Source of the DNA: Nitrosomonadales bacterium
GTDB taxonomy: Bacteria > Pseudomonadota > Gammaproteobacteria > Burkholderiales > Nitrosomonadaceae
Reading direction: 5' to 3'
Assembly (NCBI GenBank): GCA_004525885.1
Contig: SPBV01000114.1
Location: 1 to 5,845 of the forward strand
DNA length: 5,845 nt
This document shows, piece after piece, positions 1-5,605 of this stretch. A program made the position numbers and the translations under genes. Below the pieces are notes generated by a model that had not been told where the DNA came from, made no database searches, and saw only the letters and a list, made by a program, of their open reading frames with translations. Numbering within the stretch: position 1 is the first letter of the stretch; every line of letters starts with the position of its first letter.

Positions 1-2
1 AT

Positions 3-89
3 ATAAGTAAGAAGTTTGCCCCAGAACACAAAATTCTTCCTGATCTTTTTTACAATGCTATAAAAGAGCTACTACGCGTGAGTCTGTAA
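3..89 (+). CDS. C-terminal end of an unidentified protein (partial, runs off the left edge)
   Basis: One frame is open from the window edge for 28 codons and ends at a TAA at 87-89. It reads ISKKFAPEHK, then ILPDLFYNAIKELLRVSL. The mixture of charged and hydrophobic residues, ending in an amphipathic helix-like stretch (LFYNAIKELLRV), looks like a genuine protein C-terminus. The other two forward frames stop within the first ten bases. No start codon or domain is visible, so the family cannot be named. The gene would converge on the minus-strand gene that ends at 214. The 124 bases between them contain no convincing hairpin with a T run. A short open stretch in AT-rich DNA could also arise by chance. 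Confidence 0.42.
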   Translation: MSKKFAPEHKILPDLFYNAIKELLRVSL

Positions 90-213
90 TTATTAGTGGC
101 TACTTCCGACTCAGAAAAATATTCAAGGCCTTATACCGGTAATTGATTGTTAGGTACACTTAAATAAATAGTTGGGAACCTCTTTTTAATACAGAGTCTA
201 TTTTTCTGTCTGC

Positions 214-978
214 CTACCCTTCAAAACGAGATTTGAACTCACCTACACGAAAGTATTTCATCGTATTCGCAGACTTAGCTTTTTCAATCTTGATCTGACC
301 ATAATACTCAAGCAGTATCTTCGGCCAGTTACCACTTTTTTTAAAGGCGCAGATATTTTGACAAATATGTTCAGTCTCTCCACCTATAGCGCTAATTAAG
401 CACTCAATAGCAAAGACTTCAACATCATCTTCAAAGAAAGAAAGGACAGAATTCAGTTCTCCCGGCCCATCCTGGGTTAGCTCTATTATTTTAAAATGCT
501 GAGTGCCGTATATAAACTCGACTGAGTATGTATTTTCTTTGCTTGAGCCACTTATATCTTTTAAGTTTAATTTGTTCCACTTGTCAAGGTCCTCGCTTTT
601 TAACCACAAAGGGTAGTGCTCTATTTCTTCCCAGAGCCCGATTAGCGCTTTGTCTAGACCAACCCACCATGCAAATTGGGATAGTTGCTCTTTACGTTGC
701 ACGTGTTCGACGTCACTTGCAAATTGTTGCTCAAGCTCTCGTTCATGCTGCTGCACCGAAGTGATGATAGTCTCGTCAATTTGTACCTTATAGGAAGCCA
801 CTTGCTGTAAAAATGGGTCTCTATCCAGCAGAGCTTGTGCTGATGATGATAAAACAGATTGTGTCACGTCCGATTGTAGTGGTAACCAACGGTTATTTTT
901 TACTCTCCTTGCGTACCAGTACGCTACGCAAAGCATGCTAACAAGCAGGATAAGTAATATAAGCAATTCTATATTCAT
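214..978 (-). CDS. Unrecognised single-span membrane-anchored protein, 254 residues
   Basis: I do not recognise the family. Residues 4-22 are a strongly hydrophobic segment (ELLILLILLVSMLCVAYWY) followed at once by ARRVKNNR. This fits an uncleaved N-terminal anchor with the bulk of the protein in the cytoplasm, by the positive-inside rule. Residues about 55-100 are polar and helix-rich (QQHERELEQQ, VQRKEQLSQ), possibly a short coiled coil. They are followed by a Trp-rich patch (AWWVG at 103-107, LWEEIEHYPLWL at 115-126). Residues about 150-254 look like a mixed alpha/beta globular domain with cysteines at 193, 206 and 210. The ATG at 976-978 is the only start that keeps the whole anchor. The bases before it (AGAAAACC) form only a weak ribosome binding site. 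It stands alone, divergent from the Sel1 gene. The size, the anchor and the absence of competing frames make it a real gene, but its function is unknown. Confidence 0.8.
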   Translation of the reverse strand: MNIELLILLILLVSMLCVAYWYARRVKNNRWLPLQSDVTQSVLSSSAQALLDRDPFLQQVASYKVQIDETIITSVQQHERELEQQFASDVEHVQRKEQLSQFAWWVGLDKALIGLWEEIEHYPLWLKSEDLDKWNKLNLKDISGSSKENTYSVEFIYGTQHFKIIELTQDGPGELNSVLSFFEDDVEVFAIECLISAIGGETEHICQNICAFKKSGNWPKILLEYYGQIKIEKAKSANTMKYFRVGEFKSRFEG

Positions 979-1075
979 GGTTTTCTAAAATTGTAACAGT
1001 TATTGGGCAAACTCGTAGGCCGGTACTATTAAAAAAATATGTACAGAAGATTTATCTTAAGAGTTTTAAATATTG

Positions 1076-1102
1076 ATCATAATGCCTTTTATCTATTATC
1101 AA
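1076..1102 (-). promoter_or_regulatory. Candidate sigma-70 promoter for the membrane-anchored protein gene
   Basis: On the minus strand, TTGATA (5 of 6 matches to TTGACA) is followed after 15 bases by TATGAT (5 of 6 matches to TATAAT). It would start transcription about 105 bases before the ATG at 978. The 15-base spacing is shorter than the usual 16-18, and AT-rich DNA often matches by chance, so this is only a candidate. Confidence 0.22.
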
Positions 1103-1392
1103 ATGTCTAATACATCGGGCTAATGAGCTGACTTGCTCAATTTAATCAGATAGTACCATTGGATTCCCGCTATTTCGAACAAGTTAATTATTCTTATTTG
1201 AATCAATCTGTTGCAATTCAGTGATATTACCTTCTTGCAAGGATTATGATTTTTATAGAAAGAGCTGCGTATTTTATCTTTCTGTAATTTGCAGTCATTC
1301 TGTGATTTTAATTACTGAATTAATTTGTAAGCTTGAATAATATATGAAGCACAAAAAGAGAACGGTAGTATGAAATTAAGTTTACTTATATG

Positions 1393-1399
1393 AGAGAGG
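1393..1399 (+). promoter_or_regulatory. Ribosome binding site of the Sel1-repeat gene
   Basis: AGAGAGG lies seven bases before the ATG at 1407. It is a good Shine-Dalgarno match and fixes this start, which also gives an intact signal peptide. Confidence 0.75.
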
Positions 1400-1406
1400 T
1401 ATAACA

Positions 1407-2204
1407 ATGAAAAAGTGGGGTTTAATTTTAGCTACTTTATTAACGCTATATACTAATGTTGCTAGAGCAGATGGAATAGAAACATATAGCACAGGTAAGA
1501 ATACTAAAATTCTAGAGTTACTCTACCCGGTAGCTGAAGAAGGGAATGTGGCAGCGCAAGGCTTACTTGGCCAAATGTACTTTAGAGGAGAAGGTGTAAC
1601 CCAAAGCTATTTGGAAGCGGCTAAATGGTTTCGTCTAGCCGCAGATCAGGGAGATGCGTATTCACAAGGCAAACTAGGTGGGATGTATGATGTTGGCTTA
1701 GGCGTAACCCAAGACGATAAGGAAGCAGTAAAATGGTTGCGGCTTGCAGCAGAGCAAGGAGAAGTCTCCGCACAAACTGTTCTTGGTATGTCATATCTTT
1801 ATGGTAACGGTGTAACCCAAAACTTTCATGAAGCAGTTAAATGGCATCGTTTAGCTGCAGAACAGGGAGGCGCAATTTCGCAAAATACACTTGGGTCGTC
1901 ATATCTTCGTGGAGTGGGTGTTACGCAGGACTATCAGGAAGCAGCTAAATGGTATCGCTTAGCTGCAGAGCAGGGGGATCCATTTTCTCAATATAATCTT
2001 GGTTTGCTGTATTTTAATGGCCTAGGCACAACTCAGGATTATGTTCGCGCTTACATGTGGCTCGACCTTGTTGCTAATAAAGGGTACAAAAATGCAGAGG
2101 AGGACCGAGCTTGGATAGCTAAAGAGATGACATTTTCTCAAATTGCTGATGCGCAAGAGATGTCGCATGATTGTGGTAGGAAAAATTTCAAGAACTGTGA
2201 ATAA
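1407..2204 (+). CDS. Exported Sel1-like repeat protein, 265 residues
   Basis: Residues 1-21 form a signal peptide: MKK, a hydrophobic core (LILATLLTLY), then a cleavage site after ARA (residues 19-21). The mature protein should be periplasmic or secreted. From residue 47 there are five consecutive Sel1 repeats of exactly 36 residues (47-82, 83-118, 119-154, 155-190, 191-226). Each follows the pattern of a small-residue SQ or AQ, LG, Y, G-GV-TQ, EA-KW, RLAAEQG. The last repeat is the most divergent (MWLDLVANKG). The tail resembles the ends of other Sel1 proteins (MTFSQIADAQ) and carries Cys255 and Cys264, which could form a disulfide. Sel1 repeats are TPR-like paired helices that bind proteins, so a scaffold or adaptor role is likely, but no partner can be named. 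A small membrane-protein gene follows 43 bases downstream and is probably co-transcribed. Confidence 0.93.
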   Translation: MKKWGLILATLLTLYTNVARADGIETYSTGKNTKILELLYPVAEEGNVAAQGLLGQMYFRGEGVTQSYLEAAKWFRLAADQGDAYSQGKLGGMYDVGLGVTQDDKEAVKWLRLAAEQGEVSAQTVLGMSYLYGNGVTQNFHEAVKWHRLAAEQGGAISQNTLGSSYLRGVGVTQDYQEAAKWYRLAAEQGDPFSQYNLGLLYFNGLGTTQDYVRAYMWLDLVANKGYKNAEEDRAWIAKEMTFSQIADAQEMSHDCGRKNFKNCE

Positions 2205-2234
2205 GAATGCAGGTAGCAGTTATCTATCGCTGAC

Positions 2235-2239
2235 AGGAG
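2235..2239 (+). promoter_or_regulatory. Ribosome binding site of the 46-residue membrane protein gene
   Basis: AGGAG lies eight bases before the ATG at 2248. It decides the start: the same frame is open further upstream into the Sel1 gene, but only this ATG has a ribosome binding site and gives a compact membrane protein. Confidence 0.65.
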
Positions 2240-2247
2240 ATTTATAT

Positions 2248-2388
2248 ATGTCGAAGATAAAGGAAATTGTAGTACGGCCGTTACTTGGAATTACCACATT
2301 CTTTGTGTGCGCTTTCCTTATTTTTATAGGGCTTAGTCTGGCTGGGTTTAGCGGTATCCTCCGTAGGAAAGCATCAATCAACAAATAG
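2248..2388 (+). CDS. Small single-span membrane protein, 46 residues
   Basis: The protein begins MSKIKEIVVRP. It has one hydrophobic span at about residues 12-35 (LLGITTFFVCAFLIFIGLSL) and ends in a basic tail (ILRRKASINK). Positive charge on both sides leaves the topology undecided. A strong AGGAG at good spacing supports translation. It starts 43 bases after the Sel1 gene stops, on the same strand, with no terminator between them, so the two are likely one transcript. I know of no named family that matches. Such proteins often regulate or anchor a partner, and the Sel1 protein is the obvious candidate, but that is inference. An in-frame extension to an ATG at 2143 would overlap the Sel1 gene by 62 bases and is less likely. 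Confidence 0.62.
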   Translation: MSKIKEIVVRPLLGITTFFVCAFLIFIGLSLAGFSGILRRKASINK

Positions 2389-2684
2389 TTTAGATCAAAC
2401 AAAAAGAAGCATATTTTATTAGTGTGCATTATTATATACACTTACAATAAACCCTAGAAACCATACATAAATCATATCGACCTTGCTTGTTTGCTAATAT
2501 CGAGATTTAATCCTGTAGGTTTATCTAGTATACTGACGCGAATCCTTGTAACTGCAAATGAGAATCAAACGGATGCTTTTTAGCTATTTTATTAGCTTTT
2601 TAAACTAATTTGCATAATAAATACAAGTTCTTATAGAATTATTTATTTATTTCGAAACTACCTTTAAATAAAGAAAAAAAAGCT
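2389..2684 (+). other. Intergenic region of about 300 bases, no clear gene
   Basis: This very AT-rich stretch must hold the end of the Sel1 transcript and the promoter of the repeat-helix gene. An imperfect inverted repeat at 2421-2442 (AGTGT paired with ACACT around a 12-base AT loop) lacks a T run and is a poor terminator. ATATCGA occurs twice (2474-2480 and 2497-2503), 23 bases apart, and might be a direct-repeat protein site. A 16-codon frame at 2558-2608 has no ribosome binding site and was not called. Confidence 0.5.
2610..2639 (+). promoter_or_regulatory. Weak candidate promoter for the Lys/Glu/Ala-repeat gene
   Basis: TTGCAT and TAGAAT (5 of 6 matches to TATAAT) are separated by 18 bases and would give a 5' leader of about 40 bases before the ATG at 2685. 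The -35 match is poor and the surroundings are very AT-rich, so chance is a real alternative. Confidence 0.22.
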
Positions 2685-2700
2685 ATGGAAGAAAAAAAAG
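2673..2700 (+). repeat. Paired A8 homopolymer tracts flanking the start codon
   Basis: The 10-base string GAAAAAAAAG occurs twice, at 2673-2682 just before the ATG and at 2691-2700 inside codons 3 to 5. The first occupies the position where a Shine-Dalgarno sequence would lie, and no good one is present. The second is in the reading frame: loss of one A gives a TAG after eight codons, and gain of one A gives a TAA after six. Tracts like these are prone to slippage during replication or transcription. Whether slippage happens here is not shown by the sequence. Confidence 0.6.
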
Positions 2701-3938
2701 ATAAGAAAATAGGAAAAAAGACTCAGGAAGCAGAGAAGAAAGCTAAGAAAACTCAGGAAGCAGAGAAGAAAGCTAAGAAAGCAAAAAAAGATAAGGAAGC
2801 TAAGGAAGCTAAGGAAGCTAAGGAAGCTAAGGAAGCTAAGGAAGCTAAGGAAGCTAAGGAAGCTAAGGAAGCTAAGGAAGCTAAGGAAGCTAAGGAAGCA
2901 GAGAAGGAAGCTAAGGAAGCAGAGAAGGAAGCTAAGGAAGCAGAGAAGAAAGCTAAGGAAGCTAAGGAAGCAGAGAAGGAAGCTAAGGAAGCAGAGAAGA
3001 AAGCTAAGGAAGTTGAGATAAATACTATGAAAGAGGAGAAAAAACCGATGAATGAGGAGAAAAAACCTATGGAAGATGAGAAGAAGGCTCAGGAAGTTGA
3101 GATAAAAACTAAGGAAGAAGAGAGCAAGCCCATGGAAGAAATGAAAAGAACTATGGAATCACCTGCTGATTTTTCAACCACAAAAAGTAATAATAGTGGA
3201 CGAAGTGCAATTTTTATTTCCCTAATTGCTTTAGCAGTGGCATTTTTCAATTTTTTCACTCCTGCATCAGCCCCTAAAGGAATTGATCTGGGAGAAATTC
3301 ATAACAGTATCGAACAGGTGTCTTCTGGTCTGAAGGGTATGAATGTAAAGATTAGTGAGAATCGTCAGCTTATAGACTCACAAATTGCTTTCTCTGAAGA
3401 GAAATTTAGGAAACAAAAGACTGAGATGGATAACCAGCGTAATGAAACCGATAAAATGTATTTAGCAACAGGTTTTGCTGAGTTAGTTAAAAGTATTCAA
3501 CCAGACTTAGAAATTTATTGCAAACGCGCCACAGTTCAATATCTTAAGTTGGCTGAAACTGCAAAAGCTGGTACAAATACTGTTGCCGTAGACTGCAACT
3601 TTAATAACCGCGGAACACTAAAGGCTAATATTGTTCCTGGATCGTTAATCATGATTGGTGGTAAGGGTCAACAAGTTATAGATAAAGCAGTTGATCGTAT
3701 TGATAACGGTGAAGCAACTTCCATTCTTCCTGGTAGTAGCAGCGGGAAACAGTATCACGTTGTTCTAACGGAGAATGGGTCTACAAATATGAAAGACGCA
3801 GTTTTGAAAATGTCCTTCCTGTCTTATACAGACGAAGCGGCACTAGGTATGATAGAACGTAAGACTCATAAGGCAATTTCAGGCCAGCAACTCAAGGAAT
3901 TAACTGAGAAACATTATATGTTTTCATTCCTGCTCTAG
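2685..3938 (+). CDS. Membrane protein with a long Lys/Glu/Ala repeat helix, 417 residues
   Basis: I do not recognise a named family. Residues 1-160 are almost entirely Lys, Glu and Ala and should form one long charged helix. The order is a duplicated TQEAEKKAKK (13-32), twelve KEA triplets (37-72), heptad-like EKxAKEA units (73-110), then degenerate EEKKPM-type repeats (117-150). Residues 174-192 are one membrane span (SAIFISLIALAVAFFNFF). Residues 200-256 look like a second helix or coiled coil. Residues 257-417 are a more ordinary globular region with Cys279 and Cys304. By the positive-inside rule the charged helix is cytoplasmic and the last 220 residues periplasmic. TolA also has a Lys/Glu/Ala-rich helix, but its membrane span comes before the helix, so the domain order is reversed here. 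The ATG at 2685 has no clear ribosome binding site. The C-terminal part uses normal varied codons, so the gene looks functional. Confidence 0.85.
   Translation: MEEKKDKKIGKKTQEAEKKAKKTQEAEKKAKKAKKDKEAKEAKEAKEAKEAKEAKEAKEAKEAKEAKEAKEAEKEAKEAEKEAKEAEKKAKEAKEAEKEAKEAEKKAKEVEINTMKEEKKPMNEEKKPMEDEKKAQEVEIKTKEEESKPMEEMKRTMESPADFSTTKSNNSGRSAIFISLIALAVAFFNFFTPASAPKGIDLGEIHNSIEQVSSGLKGMNVKISENRQLIDSQIAFSEEKFRKQKTEMDNQRNETDKMYLATGFAELVKSIQPDLEIYCKRATVQYLKLAETAKAGTNTVAVDCNFNNRGTLKANIVPGSLIMIGGKGQQVIDKAVDRIDNGEATSILPGSSSGKQYHVVLTENGSTNMKDAVLKMSFLSYTDEAALGMIERKTHKAISGQQLKELTEKHYMFSFLL
2721..2780 (+). repeat. Perfect 30-base tandem duplication
   Basis: Positions 2721-2750 and 2751-2780 are identical and encode TQEAEKKAKK twice. 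The inner part, coding for EAEKKAK, recurs further on in the 21-base repeat block, which suggests all the repeats grew from one module. Confidence 0.95.
2793..2900 (+). repeat. 9-base tandem repeat, AAGGAAGCT, 11 perfect copies plus one variant
   Basis: Eleven identical copies of AAGGAAGCT run from 2793 to 2891, and a twelfth (2892-2900) ends in GCA. Each encodes Lys-Glu-Ala, so changes in copy number lengthen or shorten the helix without shifting the frame. Identity at silent positions (always AAG, GAA, GCT) points to recent expansion and not to selection on the protein alone. Confidence 0.97.
2901..3014 (+). repeat. 21-base heptad-coding repeats
   Basis: Five copies of a 21-base unit encoding EKEAKEA or EKKAKEA/V lie at 2901-2921, 2922-2942, 2943-2963, 2973-2993 and 2994-3014, with a single 9-base Lys-Glu-Ala unit inserted at 2964-2972. 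Seven residues per unit matches a coiled-coil heptad, unlike the three-residue period of the preceding block. Confidence 0.9.
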
Positions 3939-3957
3939 ATTGCCTAATATTTCATCA

Positions 3958-4001
3958 AGTAGAAAGTCTATAGTTACTGTATAGATAAATTATAGTCTAC
4001 T
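3958..4001. terminator. Nested AT-rich inverted repeats between convergent genes, weak terminator candidate
   Basis: An outer AGTAGA (3958-3963) pairs with TCTACT (3996-4001). Inside it TCTATA (3967-3972) pairs with TATAGA (3980-3985) around a seven-base loop. The element lies where the repeat-helix gene and the methyltransferase gene converge and overlaps the last bases of the methyltransferase stop region. The stems are short and AT-rich and no T run follows, so termination is only suggested by position. Confidence 0.28.
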
Positions 4002-4680
4002 GTGCCATTGGCTTAATTGCCACGGCACAGTATGACCGTAATTGCTTGCCATTTTTTTTTACTATATGTGAATTTGAAAACCCTGAATTGGATAATAGAT
4101 CAATAACCTCATCCAATGAATAGGTGTTGAAAATATCCTTGCTAAGGTTTAGGAGTTTCATTTGTTTAGCATCTCGGAATCCAATTACAATCTTCCCCCC
4201 ATTCTTTAGGACGCGAAACATTTCTTGGAAGTATTTGTCTGGTTCGTTCCAGAAATATAAGGTATTTACGGAACATAACTTATCAAATGTCTCGTTATCA
4301 TATGGAAGGTTGCTACATTCACCTTTCTGGAGTTTTACGGTACCGATTGAAATATAATATTTGTTCAATTTGCTCGCTTGACTTAGCATCGTGTCTGAGA
4401 AATCAATTCCCTCAATAACTCCTTCAGTAATAATTCCGGCCATATCATTTATTAATCTTCCAGGCCCAAATCCAATTTCTAAGATATTGTCATTTATCTT
4501 AAGACCAAGCGTTTCTTTAACGAAAGAGTTCAAATCAGCATTTACACTATTAAAAATTCTAGTCATTACATATTGGCCAAATAGACCTGTTGGTTTTCTG
4601 GCCTGTAAAGATAAAAACCTTAACGGTCTAAACATAGTGTTTAACATAGTGTGGGTTGGATACTTTTCTAGTATTCTCAA
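3997..4680 (-). CDS. Class I SAM-dependent methyltransferase
   Basis: The fold is recognisable from its motifs. Motif I, the SAM-binding glycine loop, is ILEIGFGPGR at residues 66-75. The acidic residue ending strand 2 is in EGIDFSDTML (Asp93). LPYDNETFDKL (125-135) and VNTLYFWNEP (138-147) form the strand-4 region, and LKNGGKIVIGF (158-168) is the post-core strand. This is the Methyltransf_11/UbiE-like group, which methylates small molecules or lipids, but the substrate cannot be read from the sequence. The N-terminal RKPTGLFGQYV is typical of relatives. The longest frame starts at a TTG (4678-4680) with AGGA very close before it. ATGs at 4645-4647 (216 residues) and 4633-4635 (212 residues) lack a ribosome binding site but give a more usual N-terminus, so the start is uncertain. 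It lies downstream of the dipeptidase on the same strand, 238 bases away. Confidence 0.9.
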   Translation of the reverse strand: MRILEKYPTHTMLNTMFRPLRFLSLQARKPTGLFGQYVMTRIFNSVNADLNSFVKETLGLKINDNILEIGFGPGRLINDMAGIITEGVIEGIDFSDTMLSQASKLNKYYISIGTVKLQKGECSNLPYDNETFDKLCSVNTLYFWNEPDKYFQEMFRVLKNGGKIVIGFRDAKQMKLLNLSKDIFNTYSLDEVIDLLSNSGFSNSHIVKKNGKQLRSYCAVAIKPMAQ

Positions 4681-4899
4681 GTTCCTATATAGACTCGTAA
4701 GAAGTCATTAGTGACTGCCTTATGCTTTGAAGAGTCTTCAACATTCCCCCAAATAATATAATCATAGGGCTCTCCAAAATAATCTACTAACGTCCAATGT
4801 TACAGAAGGTATTTTAAGAAAACTATTCATAATATTATAATTAATAAATATTTTATCAAATGTAGATTCAATTCTTGGTGACAGTGTAGACTCGGTAAT
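4677..4899 (-). pseudogene. Probable frameshifted gene remnant, family unknown
   Basis: Two overlapping minus-strand frames in this gap read like parts of one protein. The first is open from 4899 to a TGA at 4762-4764 and includes LSPRIESTFDKIF and MNSFLKIPSVTLD. The second is open from 4799 to a TGA at 4677-4679, lacks any ATG, GTG or TTG, and reads LVDYFGEPYDYIIWGNV then EDSSKHKAVTNDFLRVYIGT. A single-base shift between about 4764 and 4799 would join them into a product of about 75 residues. The second part is rich in Gly, Asp, Tyr and Trp, unlike the Lys/Asn/Ile-rich output expected from random AT-rich DNA. Its stop overlaps the TTG start of the methyltransferase. Alternatives are chance open frames or a sequencing error in an intact small gene. 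I do not recognise the family. Confidence 0.4.
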
Positions 4900-4918
4900 T
4901 TAATAAATACTCGAAATA

Positions 4919-5605
4919 TTACTGTATTTGAAAATCAAAATAGTGATCTGGATAGGGCTCATTTCTCAAGGTAAAGTGCCACCACTCTTTTTTATGTGAC
5001 GTAAAGCCATGTTTGCTCATCACTTGGTTTAAAAGCATTCTATTAGCTCGTTGTTGCGGCGTTACCGTAGAACTTTGAGGCCATGAATCTGGGCTGAAAA
5101 AATCCCAATTTGTACCCATATCAAGTTCAACCAGATTCGTGCTATGTAAATAGACAATTGATACATCCACGGCACTACCCCTAGAGTGGCTTGATTTATC
5201 AAAAAGATAGCCCTCTTTAAATAAACTTACTTGATTTATTTCAGGATAAAATCTTGATTTCATTTTTATATCATTCGGATTTTTTGCCCAACGTATAAAA
5301 TGATCAACTGCCTGTTGTGGCCGATATGAATCATAAACTTTCAAGCCGAGCCCAAAGGTAGCAAGCTCAAGCTGAACATTTCTAAGAGCTTTAGCAGCTT
5401 GCAATGAGAGCAGGGCTTTGGGACTTTTGTAACCATCAATTCGTTCTCCAACAAAGTTGTTAGAAGTGAAATAACGTATGTCCAGATTTATGGTAGGAAT
5501 AAATATTTTAAGATCAACAAAATTATTAGATATGTCTTTAGCCATAATATTGTTTGATACTATGTAACCAATAATCATAGAAAGATAAATTGTTCTTCTG
5601 CACAT
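4919..5605 (-). CDS. ddpX: Exported D-alanyl-D-alanine dipeptidase (VanX/DdpX/PcgL family, peptidase M15D)
   Basis: This zinc dipeptidase splits D-Ala-D-Ala into two D-alanines. The key residues are all present: DSYRP with Arg95, SSHSRGSAVD with zinc ligands His140 and Asp147, and EWWHF with catalytic Glu207 and zinc ligand His210. The Arg-to-His (45), His-to-Asp (7) and Glu-to-His (3) spacings equal those of enterococcal VanX (Arg71, His116, Asp123, Glu181, His184). The C-terminal RNEPYP...YFDF also matches VanX. Residues 1-22 look like a signal peptide (MCRR, then a hydrophobic stretch to NIMA). This leaves about 206 mature residues, close to VanX at 202, so the enzyme should be periplasmic, like Salmonella PcgL. 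GGGG five bases before the ATG is a fair ribosome binding site. There is no vanH or vanA-type ligase nearby, so use of peptidoglycan-derived D-Ala-D-Ala is more likely than vancomycin resistance. The symbol is given at family level. Confidence 0.94.
   Translation of the reverse strand: MCRRTIYLSMIIGYIVSNNIMAKDISNNFVDLKIFIPTINLDIRYFTSNNFVGERIDGYKSPKALLSLQAAKALRNVQLELATFGLGLKVYDSYRPQQAVDHFIRWAKNPNDIKMKSRFYPEINQVSLFKEGYLFDKSSHSRGSAVDVSIVYLHSTNLVELDMGTNWDFFSPDSWPQSSTVTPQQRANRMLLNQVMSKHGFTSHKKEWWHFTLRNEPYPDHYFDFQIQ

Larger units (their letters stand above)
979..1406. other. Divergent intergenic region, 428 bases, no gene seen
   Basis: This gap lies between two divergent genes and so should carry the promoters of both. 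All frames are broken by frequent stops, and I found no tRNA-like or hairpin-rich structure. Small symmetric elements are present, such as AAGATTTATCTT near 1047 and two TTGCAA palindromes near 1210 and 1237, but none is strong enough to call an operator. Just before the Sel1 gene, a seven-codon reading frame (ATG at 1370, stop TGA at 1391-1393) abuts the ribosome binding site. It is probably incidental. Confidence 0.6.

Noticed and set aside
112..208. 9-base inverted repeat CAGAAAAAT / ATTTTTCTG flanking the gap before the first minus-strand gene
   Set aside because: The arms are about 80 bases apart and AT-rich. They make no plausible terminator and could easily occur by chance.
528..764. 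78-codon plus-strand open frame opposite the membrane-anchored protein gene
   Set aside because: It lies wholly inside the 214-978 gene on the other strand, has no ribosome binding site, and its Leu/Cys/Ala-rich product looks like a complement-strand shadow.
1370..1393. Seven-codon leader peptide frame (MKLSLLI) just before the Sel1 ribosome binding site
   Set aside because: It has no regulatory codon run or attenuator hairpins, and a frame this short is expected by chance.
2143..2247. Upstream extension of the small membrane protein into the Sel1 gene
   Set aside because: The ATG at 2143 lacks a ribosome binding site and adds a polar stretch out of frame with the Sel1 coding sequence. The ATG at 2248 is far better supported.
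2220..2441. 73-codon minus-strand frame over the small membrane protein
   Set aside because: It has no ribosome binding site and overlaps a plus-strand frame that has a strong one in an operon-like position.
2558..2608. 16-codon frame (MRIKRMLFSYFISFLN) before the repeat-helix gene
   Set aside because: It has no ribosome binding site, is very short, and lies in AT-rich DNA where such frames are common.
2793..2900. Possible CRISPR-like array in the 9-base repeat block
   Set aside because: The units are 9 bases with no spacers and encode an in-frame Lys-Glu-Ala helix inside a long gene.
4124..4711. Two plus-strand open frames (4124-4357 and 4391-4711) opposite the methyltransferase
   Set aside because: The methyltransferase on the minus strand has clear family motifs through this whole stretch. 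The opposite frames give no recognisable protein.
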